A stretch of 64,000 nt of DNA, from assembly GCA_023055425.1 (NCBI GenBank), contig JALGPY010000001.1, positions 33,159,001-33,223,000 on the forward strand, read 5' to 3'. The position numbers were made by a program, and so were the translations under genes. This document shows, one piece after another, positions 45,272-59,034 of the stretch. The first letter of the stretch is position 1; each line of letters opens with the position of its first letter. Below the pieces are notes generated by a model. It worked only from the letters and a program-made list of their open reading frames with translations. It did not search any database and was not told the origin of the DNA. The stretch is from Linanthus parryae (taxonomy: Eukaryota; Streptophyta; Magnoliopsida; Ericales; Polemoniaceae).

Positions 45272-48200
45272 ATAGCTTCCAGACATCGTTTTTTGCCGCG
45301 ACTCTTCGATGTGGGACTGCAGTAATCTACAAAAGTAACACAAAAAGTGTAACACCCCCAAAACGACCAAATCGGAAGCCCGAAGATGTTACTCCGTACC
45401 CGAGATTAAACCCGGATACAAGGAGGTTTAAAGAGCAGATCTTAACCAACCATTCAAAAAGCCTTCGAAATAATGCTCACCAAATTTAAAGTGTCGTGCC
45501 TCAAACATGGGCAATCTAGCTAAGAGAGTTTCTAAGAAATTAAAGTGTGAACAAAGGGAACACCACAGTTTCCAAAAGTCAGTGGGAATACTGAGTAAAT
45601 AAACGCACAAACATGTAAACATATTATGAGGCAATTTTTAAATCAGACACAATAGTTTGAAAAGAAGGAAATAAAGTATGAGTATAAGTGTGAAACCAAA
45701 ATTTTCTCTTAGCATTTCACATGGGGAAACATTCCCAAACTCTTCTTCATTTGTCCAATCAGGACTTTCAAATTTAAACAATAAAGGTCTAAGTATTTGG
45801 AAATCATATTTTATCCTGTTGACACGGGGAAGAACCAACCATCACACACTACCAAGACCATAAGTGTCGACACTCCCTAAGACTTCTTGCAGCCAGGGAG
45901 CAAACTCGGTGCTGTAACGGCCGAGCAAAATAAATAAAATACGTCGAGAGACTATAGTCAACATCGACCAAACCCAAAATAAAATGTTCCCCGGCACAAC
46001 TATTCCACTTTACGTCAATACGTTTTATTAATTCTTCATGTGACATTGGTGATTTTATCACTTTTGTAAAATCAACAAGATGCTCAAATAACACTTAAAG
46101 TAGATATTTCATTGTGAGAGAATAAACCACAAAACACAGTTTGACATGAAAGAAGGAAAGGGCGCCAGGCCTAGCACGTTTACTTACCTCAAACGAAAGC
46201 AATAACAAATCAGTCGTAATATTCGACATATCCTTCGTCTGAGAACTCGTTTCCTACAATTATCAATAATCCTAATCAACTTATTGCTAACACACATAGA
46301 CAAACAAAGTCTTATATGTAAATGGAAGTGTTTATAATTCTCAATTATTTATTTTCCAAAGATTTACTAATGCGAAATACAACCTTTATTAACAAAACGT
46401 GATTTATAAGAACTATCGTTTTATTATCACAAGACACAACTATAGTTATATAAATATAACTTATAATATTATTTAAACTATTGTTCTTATTATCTAGGAT
46501 AGAAAAGATTAAGCATTTAGTTAACAAAGAATATTATTTTACCCAAAATAATCACAACATTTATTGTAGTGCTCCATATCCCAAACAAGACTAGTAAAGA
46601 AAATATTAACTAGCTAACTTTATTTTAACGAACTAACGAATTTATCTTTAAGAAACTTCATAAAAACAAACTATCCTACTAGTTATAGTCATATAAGAAT
46701 AAATAAGAAAAATACTTTAACATATTTTGAATATGCACCAACACCTCCCTTACTAGTTTCAGATCCAACCAAACAACCCCATACGTTCACAATCATACAC
46801 AGCCACCCCCTAGTTTGAACCCCCTTTCTGTTGACTTTTTCTCTCATACTCTCCCACTAACCAATTAATAATAAAAAGTATTTTTTATCAAAAAATAAAA
46901 AATAAAGAAGTAAAACAAAATAAAATAAAACAATAATAATGAAAGAAAGGAAGAGAGAGAGGAGAAACAGGTGAATACCCGATTGAGGGAAGAGGACGGG
47001 GACGCGGGCGGTGGAGGACGGCGCCGGAGGCGAGAAAGAGGTCGGACGAGGGCGGCGTCGTGCTGTGGGGAGGCTGCGGCGGCGTTCGTCAGACCTGGTT
47101 GGGTCTGCTTTGGCAACCCAAACGGGAGAGGGAAAGCACGAATATTGAGAGGGAGAGATTGAGAGCTGTGATCGTGAGTTCTTTTCTGAGTACCTAGGTG
47201 GGTTTATATAGGTTGTGGGTGAGAAATCCGGCGACGATTAGGAGACGACAGAAAAGTTTTCAATTTCGAATCGGGTCACGAAATTGAGTGAAATTGGTGA
47301 CTTGAAGCTAAAGATTCGATCTTTGTTGAAGTAGGAATGTATTGGGAAGTAAATCATGAACTTAGTGGCGGTTCGGGCGGTCGTGGTGTTGTAGGCGACG
47401 AAGGAGTCGGAGAATAGCTCTCCTGCGTTGAGCAGGAGATGGAGAAGATGACTTGTTTTGTAATAACCCACATTTCTAAGTCATATTAGTACGTTAATCA
47501 TATGTGGCTATATGTTAATATTTCATTTAATGTTTGTCTATTAGCTCGTACAAAATCATGAATAGCATGCTCTTGTGTAATTAAAAAAATATGGTCGAAG
47601 GCATTATGTTCTTATTTGAGCTTCATCTTGTAAAGTATGTGATAAAAGAATTATGTGCCTAATCATGTATGAATGTATTTTTCGTGTATATTACTATCAT
47701 TATTAGTGTGAAATGTAACAACCCGCATCTATAAGTTGTGTATTTATTGTCTAAGTGAGAATATTATGTTCTAAATGAATATTTCATATCATGTGTTTTA
47801 TTGCATAAACTAGACTTGTAAATAGTAAATGTTGAATCAAATATTAAGTTCTAGTCGAAAAAAATAATAATATTAAGTTGTATGTATGTTAGATTTAGAA
47901 ATTATAATTTAGTTTACAATAATGTTAGGGACCCTCATGCAATAAGACTTTACAATTAAATATTAGTTGTAGAAAGTTATAAGATGTCATAGGAATACTT
48001 CATCATGTGGTTCTCATGTTAATAATTAGGACACTTGCATTTTAGAGATGCTAGAGAAGCATTTAGAACAACACAAAAATAGTCAAAGTGGTACAAGAGA
48101 TGCACCAAAACAAACCCCCTCAAGTCCATGTGATGTACTACCACTTGTCAATTCTCCTTTCACACGTGTCTCTCTACTTTCCTCCCTATTATTTTTCCAC

Positions 48201-49693
48201 TTCCTTCTCCTTCCCCTTCTCCACCGTATGCTTCTCAATTTCTTCAAATTCTATTTTTTCTCATCTCTCAATTGTAACAATACAAGTCCTCCATCTTCCC
48301 AAATTTCTCAAATTTGGTAGATCAACTCTCAAGTCCTCTCAACTTCTATCAAATTTGTTCAAAGATTTCAATGTTAGGAGGCTAGAATACATGAATATAA
48401 CCTCATTCATCCATCTTTAAGGTTAAAGAAATTCACCTTGTTGGTTTATTTTTCACCTCTTCATCAAGAACACACATGCATGTGATAAAAACAAGTTTAT
48501 TGCTAGATTCATGAAAGAATATGTTTTGAATAGTGACATGTATATGATTTAGACATTTTTTTAGTGTAAATTCAGATCTTTATGGGAAAATTCTTGCATG
48601 CAACGAGTTTTGAAGAATGAAAATCACAAAACTCATGTTTTGAGCCTGTTTTCACAAAATCAGGAAATATACTTAAGCATTTCAGAAAATTATAAAAACT
48701 TTACAGTTTGTGTATTTGTATGTGATGTTTCTACAGTAAAAAAATCAGAATCATTGGAGTTACATTTAGTTTTTAATCGACCAAATACTTGTCTGTTTTA
48801 AGAAGCTGTCCAACCCCAGATCAGTGCGGTTTTTCATGAATTTCATGTACCTATTATTCTCCAAATCTTACCAAATTTGGATATGTTGTTATTATGGATG
48901 TTAAATACTTTCAGTTAAATTTCTATAATTTTTTAATTTTGTATGAATATTTTATGACTTTATTTTCAAGGCTGCTATCAGCCTCTGTTTTGTACCAAAA
49001 CAGATCTGAAACTTCATGTTTAATAATACTTAGAAAACTTTATAATTTTTGATATTACATTATGTTATGGGTAAACTATTTATCTATGTAACATAAAAAT
49101 TCGAGTCTCGGATAATTATTTTGAATTAATTATGAATTTGTGAACTATCGGTAGTTATACTTTGCCCAAGTAAAATTTAGAAATTTGTCAAATATGTTTT
49201 GCAAAACCTTATGTTCGGGTCTAAAGTATAATTTATCATGTATAAAATGTATTTTAACCATCTTATTTAGTAAGTTCAACGAGTTTTTGTAAGTGGCACA
49301 TTATGTTAGTTTGAGTAATTACTAATTAGGACACCCTAGTAATGTAAATAGAACCCTCTAGGTTGCATTTCTTGTAGTAGACATTATGTATGATTCGTGA
49401 CACTTATGTTGTTCTTCTATATTTTGTGTTATGTGCTCTAAGATCAAGTTAGAACATAGCTAGAATCCGGCGGTAAGATTCTTAAAGTTTGAGACTAATT
49501 CGGGCATAGCAAGGTGAGTTACCCTACTCCCCGAAGTTTGTAGCGAACCTCAAATTTCGTACAAGCTTATGTATGTTCATGTTTTCCTATTATGTATGTA
49601 TGTATGATTTTGAATCAAGTAATGTTTTATCCCCCCATGGATGCTAACAAAGAAAATGAACATTTTATAAGATAAAACACGTTTTCAGAAAGG

Positions 49694-51455
49694 TGACGCG
49701 ATTTCTTAACGCGTATCCGCAAGTGCATGGTCAAGTAATATAGGGGTGGTATTTCAACCCCGAGTTATCGATCCCACGAGGATAGACTTTAGATTATCTA
49801 ATTAGTTATTTAATTTAGAGTACGATGCAGGAGGAAATATTTGATTGATTTAAAAATTAAGTTAACAGCTAACTAATATTTTTGTATTTTTTTAAAGAAC
49901 AAATGTGGAGAAACTAGGCAATCTCTAGATTACCTAAGGCTGCAAACGATTTCCGGATTATCTGAGTAACACGTTAATTCTATCCTAATCAAGCCGGATA
50001 ATAGGCTATGACAATATCATGTCGGTCTCATGTCATTTTACGTCTCGGTTGACTACAATATCCTCTCGGTCTCATGTTGTCTACCGGTCCGTTCTAGCAG
50101 GTCATCTACTGGTACGATAACAGGTCTTGTCGGTCCATCGTTTCACGAAACAGCGGAATAATCCTACCGAATCTACCCACACTAGGCCACTCCTAACACT
50201 TCTCCTTTTTGGTCTCAGTGATTCAGGGTTGTTATTCACGTCTCATCCTAGCTAGGTAAAGCCACTGTCGCGCACTTCACTAGCTAACTAACGGTTCTAG
50301 TTAATTACTCCATCCCCATTAAGAATTAAGCATAGATTGTGAACAATTGAATTAGAACTTAATCAACTTTAAGCATGATTCATCCTATGAGCAAACCCTA
50401 GTTCATGAATATTAGTTCATCTCCTAATCATGTCAATAGACTAGGATTGCTAACAAGATTCAAGAACTATAATCCGATCAATAAGGAGAAATCAATAGCA
50501 TGAAACAAAGATTGAAATCCGGAAAATCCATCGTCTACATGAATCCTAGGCTCTCATAGAGATGCCTAGCAAATAGTTTAGCTAATAAGAATAAACCAAA
50601 CACTGTGCAATAGTTTCTCCATACGAAGATTGAGAGAGAAGAAGAAGAAGAAGAAGAAGAAGAAGAAATCAAACTTGAGTCTTCAATGGAGGTCTCCGAC
50701 TCTTGGTTTTTCTTCGTCAATAGCCTTCGTCGCCCTCCTCTTCTTTGCCCTCACGTCTCTTCTTTTGTTTCTCACGTCTTCACCTTCTTTTTTTTAGATA
50801 TATGGTTTTATTAATTAATCACCAAAAGACTCTTAAATAATAACCCTGAGACCCCTCATTGATTCCGTGCGTGAAAGTGCTGATGCTGACTTTAGATCGC
50901 CCGACCTTAATTTCTTGATCGTGCCATCTGAACAGGTCCTACGTCTGATCGTGTGATCTCAACTGCTTCATATCCTATCTCTGGTCGTGTGATCTGAACA
51001 GGTCATATGATCTCCCACTCTGATCGTGCAAACAGTGAGTTGGTAAATCTTTTCTCCTCCAAATTTTGGCTAAGTATGGGGAGGGCGGTTAAAGTGTCAT
51101 TACACAAACTTGATTAAATGACACTTGCCTCCCCTCTCCATGTCTCTACACTATTTTCTTCGCGATTTCTTCTTCGTTTTAGCTCCCGAATAATCTCCAA
51201 CACTCGTTTCTCCTCTCCGCTACATCTCCCAAGCTCCGTTTCCTGTCAAAACAACATGAAAAACAACCCGTGCAATCAAACGTGACAAAAATACATAAAA
51301 TAATGCGAGAAACGCCTGGATTAACAATATAATTCTTAGAGCTAAGATTCTACGTTTTCTCTCTAATCATAGTGTAAAACTAAGATTATCAACCCGGAAA
51401 GCACGCAAAACGATATATAACGTGCAAGAAATATAACTCTAATAGGGAGTTATCA
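49694..51455 (-). mobile_element. Athila-type solo LTR C
   Basis: AAAGG flanks it at 49689-49693 and 51456-51460. On the minus strand it opens TGATAACTCCC and closes GCGTCA. The left part (CCGCAAGTGCATGGTCAAGTAATATA) parallels both other Athila-type LTRs here, and it has the same TCTCGGTC phrases. At 1,762 bp it is almost exactly as long as the complete Athila LTR. A (GAA)n run lies at 50638-50667. Confidence 0.87.
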
Positions 51456-51503
51456 AAAGGCCACGGTTACCGGAGTGAAACCCCCTGTCGGGTATAGGCA
51501 GGC

Positions 51504-54500
51504 TGAGACGACCCGAGATCTCGGTTCAGGGTTAATGCGACAATCGATAACCAAAAGTAGAACTACATTTACAAATATTACAATTTATTTTATACAAAAA
51601 TCTTTGAGACGATAAGTTTACAAAAGCAATGTGATTGAAATAAGCTATGTGGACTACTAAGTAATCTAACTTAAGCTAAATGTCTTCGTCTCGATTCACG
51701 TTCCTATCCCCCACCTTGATTAATGAGCTGCGGTTTTAAAATAGCAACAGCTGACGCAGTTTTGAAGAAAATGATCAGTAAAAACTGAGTAAATACATAC
51801 TACGACATGTAAAGCAACGAGTGGCACGAAAGCATGGTTTGAAACAAAACAGAAGATTTAAAACAATAATAGTAACACGTTGGGGATTTTGGAACAATTG
51901 AAAGTAACCGAATAACAAAACCTCTCAGTTTAAGAACTTTAAGAAACCATAAGTATTCAGTGAGATCTCCAGAGTAAACAAGTCCATTTGAGTTGATAAA
52001 GATATTAATTCACGAGTAGCATATTCTTTTCAATTCATTTCATTAGATTAGGCAATCAAGAGCCACAAACAACATCAATAGAGTAATCAAATTTTCTTTC
52101 AATTGCAATTTAACCATTAAGTTTAGCTGAGGCATGTCCAGAGCCACCAGCAGGATCGATGTAGACAGAGGGATCACGAAGTAATCACAAAGGGTTCCTT
52201 CTAGGATCTATCAAACCCTATTTCACCCGAGCGTTAAGGGAGCCCATTCGTCAACCCCGCTCACAACATTAGCTAAAAGGACTTAAGTGTCGACACCCCT
52301 ATACCGTAGTGACCCTTACAAGTGTAAGTAGCACTCTATAGCTCTATGAACCCCTTGGCCTCAATATCTTGATACATTTTGGCTCATCGGGGGCGGATTT
52401 GTGAACATTAACGTTCTATCCAATAATAAGAAGCATTGCTTCAATGGTCTTAGCCATACGAAAATGGAGGATCGCTTGACGCCTCCCATTAATAACAGTA
52501 CTCTGTACATCGTCCTAAGTCTATTAGAGGTATTTTATTTATTCTCTTTAACATAACCAGAATCAGAATAACAACATTTCACAAGTAATTTCCGAGAGTT
52601 CTCAAAGGAGATGAATAAAATAGTTTAACAACATTCGGGTGGAAAACATGCATTCTCATACTTGTTCATATACAAGCTTTCATTTGAAACATCACACACA
52701 TGCGCACATTTGATATGAAAAGTTCATACATATGTACTTACCTCTGAGCCATGAAAGGCGCAAAGCAACGCTAGCACTCCTACAACGCTCGTCTCCGAGT
52801 CTCACAGTAAATGCAGCAACACGAATACGTATGTCTACTTCGAACGATCCTTAATAACGGTTGTATATACACAAGTAAAGTATTCAAACTATTAGCATAT
52901 ACCCTCTATATGAGGTTGTATGCAAGAATGCAATAAAATGCAGGTCATGCAGCTAACTTGACCAAAATGCCCCTGATACTTCAAAACTCTCTAGTACAGT
53001 CCCTGACTGTGCCTGGACTCCAAATTACATTCATACTGGCCCAACAACTTGCAAGAATGACTCTTAACTCTCCCATATGAACTTAGCATCGAAATCCACA
53101 ACTTTCAGTAAATTGCACTTAGGCCCCTAAAGTTTGGAAAATTACAAAAAGACCCCCACCATTGATTTGATAACTCCCGAGTCAAATACTTCTTTCTTAA
53201 GACTTAAAATATCCTTCTAAGTCAGGTTGTTGGTCTCAAAACATTAACCTAGTCTCAAGTAGTTCGAGTGTGAAGTTTTAATCAAATGCACATAGGCCCC
53301 CGAAGTTTAGTAAAACTGCAAAAAGACCCCAACATTTGACTTGGTCAACCCTAGCTCAGAATTACATACAAGTACTCCAAATAAGCATACAAGACATGCT
53401 GACAAACTCCAAGTTACTAAACTAATCTCAATTCCAAGTTTAAGTGAAATTACTATTTTGCCGCTCCTATAAAGTTCAGTCAAACTAGGGTTTTTGAAAA
53501 GTCAAACTTGGTCAAAATTGATATTTAGACTCAGAATATGAATATGAACAGAAGTTTTGTGAAGAACTCTAAGGCCAGAAATGTCATTCAAATGGTCAAA
53601 ACCGAAAATCAAAGATAGCGAAAAGTCGTTTCAAGTAGTCGACTTCGTGACTGATTTCTGATCAATTGAGAAGGAGTTTTGGGAAACTGGAAAAAGGGTT
53701 TTGAAGATGACAGTTCAAGGATTCCAGAACATATTTGAACTCCTAGAAACTCTAATTATTCAAAGAGATATCGCTACTCAAAGTTGGACACAAATCCGAT
53801 TCAATACATAAAAAAGAAAATTCAAGAGTTTTATATGAGTTCAACGAAACAACTTTAGGCTTGATTTGTGAGAAATCCGTTACAAATTTGAAGATGACCC
53901 AGAGACGATGAAATGAAGTATTATACACCAGCTTTACAGAGGAGAAAACAGATCGAAATTTCATTAAGTTTTAAAGAAGATACAATAGTAAGGAAATGGG
54001 TGTTTCACCATGACATTCTATACTTGGAAAATTCTGAGTTTTTGCTAGCGAAGAACATCAACATCACTGCAAATTTGGAGCCAAAATCAGAGGGTCTAGA
54101 GTTAAAATTGGACCAAGAAATCAACACAAAAGTTGTAGCCAATTCTCCAAGGATTCGAGAAAGCTAAAGATCATTCAAAACAGACCAAAAACGAGAGAGA
54201 TACAAGCGTTTGAACATGGGTAGTTTTGTACCAAAAACACATGAAAACGAAGAACACATTCATGAACTTCACGTTCCCCTAACTTTAGCTGAGATTTCAA
54301 CACTATTAGAGATCGAATTGGACCAAGAAATCAAAACGAAAATTGTATCCAACATACCAGGATTACATAGGAAGAAACCGTGCATGATTTGGACATGAAA
54401 TGAAGGAGTTATCGTTGGGTTTTCAGGGTGTAAAAACCTAGTCAAAAACTCATGAAATCTAAATATAAAATCATTCAAACGTGAATCTTCTCTTGATTAG

Positions 54501-55127
54501 ATGCTCCTAGAGGACTCACGACATGATATGGAGCATTTTGATGTAAAGAATGCGAAATTTGGGGGAGAAACGAAGCTTGCCCATGCTTCGCCGTCCATGG
54601 CGGTTCGCCAGCGACGTGGGGAGCCTCCGGCTGCGAGCTGCTTTGTTCCACGGGTTCCCAGCGATTCCTAGGCCAATTAATGAGCTCCGAATCATCTAGA
54701 GACCTCAGGGAAGGCAATTAAACTGAAGAAATTGTGGTGAGAGAAGATTACCGATCCTCTCCGTCCATGGTGGTTGTCGGCGGCCAAAAACGGCCCAGAT
54801 TCCGGCGAATGTCGAGAAACAACGAATCGGCTGCTGAAATTTGGTGCGTTGGGCTCGCGATCATCACGGGAACACAGCAAGACCGATTAGAAAGGCTCTA
54901 TCACAACGAAGGAGGATAATTCGATCGATTACAAAGATAGGGTTCATACCTTCAAGTCGGATTTTCTACCTCGATACACCTCTTCCCATGAAATTGATTT
55001 GTGCATTTTTATCCCCCGATCACCCTCTACCTCCAGCTATAACAGTTTTTGAAATAGCAAAGTCGTGGTGGTGCTAGGGTGGTAGTGGTGGTGGTTGTAT
55101 GGTGGAGAAGAAGAAGATAATGAGGAT

Positions 55128-55175
<48 letters not shown>

Positions 55176-55495
55176 GATGGTGAAGTGGGAAAGTGGAGTT
55201 GCCTTTAGATCTTGAGAGGTCACAAGGAGTTGGACAAGTGGCATACATGCAAGGGGGGTGAAAGTGTAGTTTTTCGAACTTTTGGGTACAACTAGAATTA
55301 GAGCTTCTACTTACTTTTAAATAATTCTACTACAACCCCAAACACTTTAAGTGCTTCAAAATCATCCGAACAACTTCTAAAAATTTCAAACACTCCAAAA
55401 ATTCAAACTTTAAAGTCGCGACAAATTATTTACAAATTCGCTCTCAAAGTCTTCATATTGCACTAAGAACACTCTCGGGAATTAGGGGTGTTACA
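51504..55495 (-). mobile_element. solo LTR D (Gypsy-like, ~4 kb)
   Basis: CAGGC flanks it at 51499-51503 and 55496-55500. On the minus strand it opens TGTAACACCCC and closes GGGTCGTCTCA. I found no gag-pol and no repeated ends inside, so it is one long solo LTR. Short open frames at 53913-54900 have no known domain. Confidence 0.82.
55131..55171. repeat. (CT)n microsatellite
   Basis: Twenty uninterrupted CT units lie inside LTR D. Confidence 0.98.
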
Positions 55496-56566
55496 CAGGC
55501 AACGGCCCTTTTGCCGGGGCAATATAAGCAGGCAACGCGTCGCCTCACGAGCCGTCGCGATGGACATGTCCCTACGTTATGTTAAGTCACGAAGGTTATC
55601 ACGGGCCATAAGATAAGAAACTAAGAAAACACGTTTAAGTATGATAAGGTCTCTACGCGAGATAAAGCAATGTTCCTACTTAGAACAATATGATTTCACA
55701 CGATACAAGTTATGCTTTACGTTACGCTTTCTTTACAATACAAGTTACGCTTTATGAATGTCATGATCTTTCAAGTATCACAAGTATATGTATGTATGTA
55801 TGACTATGATTTATGTTCACAACGCTCCATGAGAAAGTTAGCCATTTTTGATTTACCAAACCTACGGAGGGGCGTAGATGTAACTCACTAAGCTAGTTGA
55901 GCTCACCCTTTTACGTTACCCCTTTTTTCAGGTTTTAAGGACATGTAAGAAGGAAGAAGTAGCAAGGCGTTAATTTGATATGTGATAACGTGATCCGTGG
56001 CTCATATGTGCTTCGACATTGTTAGAATGCTAGTCGACTTGGAGCTATGGTAGATTACATGATAGTAATTTGTTTAAGTATGTAAGAGTTGTATAATCAT
56101 GTATATAAAACTTTATTTGAGCCCTTGTATGATACCTATAACCTTCCCCGAGTTATGCTCTGCTTACGTTATGAGTCGATATGGCTAAATGTAATTGAAT
56201 TTTTATGTTCCAACTTTCTTTTCTTTACATTTCTAATTGTTTATCAAGACGACCCCAAGTGAACTTTTATTTACGCTTCCGCGAAGTTATTTTTAGAAAC
56301 TTTTATCATGACTTTTCAAATTAACTTATTTAGCCTCTCGACGAGTCAAGGCCTCACCGGCATGTCGCGCCCTCCTCCCGTTAACACAAATTTTATTAAT
56401 CGCTAATTGGGGTCGGCGGGAGGGGGATGTGACATTTTTGTAAAAAGACACTTTCCCCCCCTGAGTTTAGATAATTGAACTAGTGCCCTAACTTATACTA
56501 ATGTCAAATTAACACCCAATATTATAATAAAATACTCGTTTCTAAATAACGGGGTATTTCAAAAAG

Positions 56567-56807
56567 CTACTTGTAGTATAATGTACTAACTTGTCAAAAC
56601 TTTACACATCTAATCTATATCTATATCTACATATATATAAAAGCAGAGAAGTGTAAATTTACGTCTACGTAAAAGTAGGATATCAACGCCTATAAAAGCG
56701 GATTTTTTAAAAATTCAGAAAACGCATATGTATTGCCCTCAAGGTATGCTAAGCAAATTCTTTCCCACCGTACTTTTTAAATTTCTATGGGGTGCCTTAT
56801 ATTAGTT
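56567..56807. other. AT-rich flank, nothing recognised
   Basis: Short stretch between the outer solo LTR and the LINE fragment; no gene seen. Confidence 0.5.
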
Positions 56808-57235
56808 TTTTGTTTAGGTAAATACTTTTCATTAAAAGGCCATTAAAATTCCAAGCCTGTCCTTTTCTATTACAGCGTAAGCCCAATCTGGAACTTGGGT
56901 ATAAAGGCTATAAAGACTAGATAACTGGGCTCAGTGTGCAAATAGATCTGCTACTGCATTAAAGTTTCTAGACACTTGTCGGAATTCGCAGCTCGTGAAT
57001 TTGGTTGACAACACAATGCATTGAATGCTTTCAGTTTTTATCTCCTCAGAAATGTTGCCCACCTCCTCTCCTCTTTTCAACTTCCCCAGGAGATTAATGC
57101 AGATCTCTGAATTTGATTCCAAAATCAATTTTGTGCATCGAGCTTCTCTTCCCACTTCAAGTCCTTTTCGAATTCCTCTCATCTCCATTAGCATTATAGA
57201 TCGGTCATATTCCACTCTCTCAAATCTTCCGGCGG
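56808..57235 (-). mobile_element. LINE 3' fragment, cut by the Athila-type element
   Basis: Minus-strand residues at 57215-56931 read as the end of a plant LINE RNase H domain (AR.TKLILESNSEICINLL then FRQVSRNFNAVADLFAH). The T-run near 56808 would be the oligo(A) end. The sequence stops at 57235 where the LTR begins; its 5' remainder would lie beyond the window. Confidence 0.7.
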
Positions 57236-58876
57236 TGATAGAACCTTTTAGGAGCTATCTATTACCTCAATTTTACCACATTATCATGAGAGATTTGAGT
57301 CCAAAGTTAGAGAATAAAGGTTGTTTTGTCACTTGTTGCTCACCATGTGCTATATTGTTAGTCCGGGCGTTTTCTATGCATATTTCATTGTTATTTGTCA
57401 AATATAATCGCTTGATATGTTTGTTCATGTTGTCTTGGCAGGAGCGAATGCAAATCGGTTGATAGGAGGCATGGAACGAACTTCGGAAACAACGGGAGCT
57501 CAAGTGGAGTCAGAGCTTGGAGGAGCTTGGATGACCAGTATGCACTATTTTGATCATATCCGGAGTTCTACAACTCATTTGGGGGGTGATACCAGTGCCA
57601 TATGAAATTAGACTCAGAGAGCTTTCCAACGATAGGTCATGGAGCTAAATCCGAGTTCGGACGAAGAAGATATCGCGTTTTGAAGTCAGGAGCAGATTTC
57701 AGGGGGCTTTTGTGCAATTACTGAAGACTTCTGCGGGTTATGATTAAAGAACGAACTAGGGACGAAAATAACCATCATTCACGCTTGGAGAGAGCCACGA
57801 ACAAGGAGGAGAGCAAGGAGACTCCATTGGGAGCAACCTCAAGCAAGGGGAAGAGCACGGATCGCGCCAATCTTCATGATTTCTAGCGTTTGATATCTTC
57901 TTCTCTCTTTTAATCTTTTATGGAGAAACTGTGTTGTGTTGCTACGATTGGTAGTAGTAGCTAGACGTTTTTCTAGGCTTCTCTAGAGAGCCTAGAGTTT
58001 ATGTAGACAATATGTTTTCCGGATTTTAGACTTGTCTCATGCTTTTGGATTTTGATCTATTGGATGAAGTTTAAGTTCATGAAGTTGTTAATGAGTGTAG
58101 TCTATTGACACGACTATGTTAGGAGTTGATATTCATGAACTTAGGGTTTATTCTTAGATTGTAATCTTGCTTAAAGTTAATATTTGTTTTAGCTAATTGT
58201 TCATATGATGTTCTTAATCCTTGGAAAGAATGGAGTAATTAACCGGACTTGTTAATTAGCTAGCGAGTGCGTGAGAGCGACTTAGACCTAGTTGTGATGA
58301 GATATGAACAACAATCCTTAATCACTGAGACTGAGAAGAGAAGTGTGTAGGATTGGCCTTAGTGGGTAGATTCGGTAGGAGATAGTAAGGTATTCGTGTG
58401 GTGGTGGTCTGAGAGGACATCATTCCGTGCACTGTCATTAGCCTACTAGAACAGACCGATAGATGTAGGTGGACCGATAGGACACCAAGTAAACCGTAAC
58501 GTAGAACGACATGAGACCGAGAGGTGATTGTCAGTACTATTACCCGGCTTAACTAGAATAGGATTAACATGTTACTTTGCTAATCCGGAAATCGACTACA
58601 GCCCTAGGTGATCTAGAGAATGCCTAGTTTCTCATATTTGTTTAATAAATTAAAAAACCCAAAAATATTAGTTTAGTTGTTTATTTTATTTCAGTCACCT
58701 GTTTGAGGGTGACAACTCTTAAAATCACCATTTCTTCCTCCTGTTACAGTACTCTAAGTTAATAACTAATTAAATAATCTCAAGTTTGTCCTCGTGGGAT
58801 CGATAACTCGGGGTTGAAATATTACCCTATATTACTTGAACCGTGCACTTGCGGTAACACGTAAGAAAGTGTGTCA
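57236..58876 (+). repeat. 5' LTR of the Athila-type element (1,641 bp)
   Basis: It opens TGATAGAACC and closes AGTGTGTCA. It carries GACCGATAG and GAGACCGAGAGG phrases at 58440-58530 and the ACTTGCGGTAACACGTAAGA end typical of this Athila group. Confidence 0.88.
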
Positions 58877-58882
58877 AGTTTT

Positions 58883-58900
58883 TGGCGCCGTTGCCGGGGA
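58883..58900 (+). promoter_or_regulatory. primer-binding site, tRNA-Asp type
   Basis: TGGCGCCGTTGCCGGGGA follows the LTR after the spacer AGTTTT, exactly as in the minus-strand Athila element. Confidence 0.9.
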
Positions 58901-59034
58901 CAGCGGTAGATTATTTAGTTAGGAGTTAGTTTAGAGTACTTTTCTTTTAGTTCGTTTTATTTTGTTTCCATCTCTGTGCTTCACGGGTTTCTTTTGAGTT
59001 TGTTTTTGCAGGAACGCAGGAAGCAGGAGACGTA

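Larger units (their letters stand above)
47459..56434 (+). mobile_element. solo LTR B (Gypsy-like, plus), split by LTRs C and D
   Basis: It opens TGTAATAACCC and closes GGGGGATGTGACA. The flanks TGTTT (47454-47458) and TTTTT (56435-56439) differ at one base. Without inserts it is about 3.2 kb. A second LTR-start-like phrase, TGTAACAACCC, sits at 47714, so either the 5' part is duplicated or the true start lies there. The stretch 47714-49688 has no gene. Confidence 0.55.
45348..56561 (-). mobile_element. solo LTR A (Gypsy-like, minus), split by LTR B
   Basis: AAAAG flanks it at 45343-45347 and 56562-56566. On the minus strand it opens TGAAATACCCCG and closes GGGGGTGTTACA. Removing LTR B leaves about 2.2 kb. 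A minus-strand TATATAAACC box at about 47203-47212 fits an LTR promoter. The assignment rests on the shared TSD and plausible ends, not on a second copy. Confidence 0.6.

Noticed and set aside
46865..47162. overlapping frames rich in R, G, P and A
   Set aside because: GC-rich leader just after the TATA box of solo LTR A; no homology recognised.
54475..54900. possible gene on the minus strand inside solo LTR D
   Set aside because: No domain or splice support; it lies between well-defined LTR ends.
55131..55171. functional GAGA-type regulatory element
   Set aside because: Plain microsatellite; nothing else supports a role.
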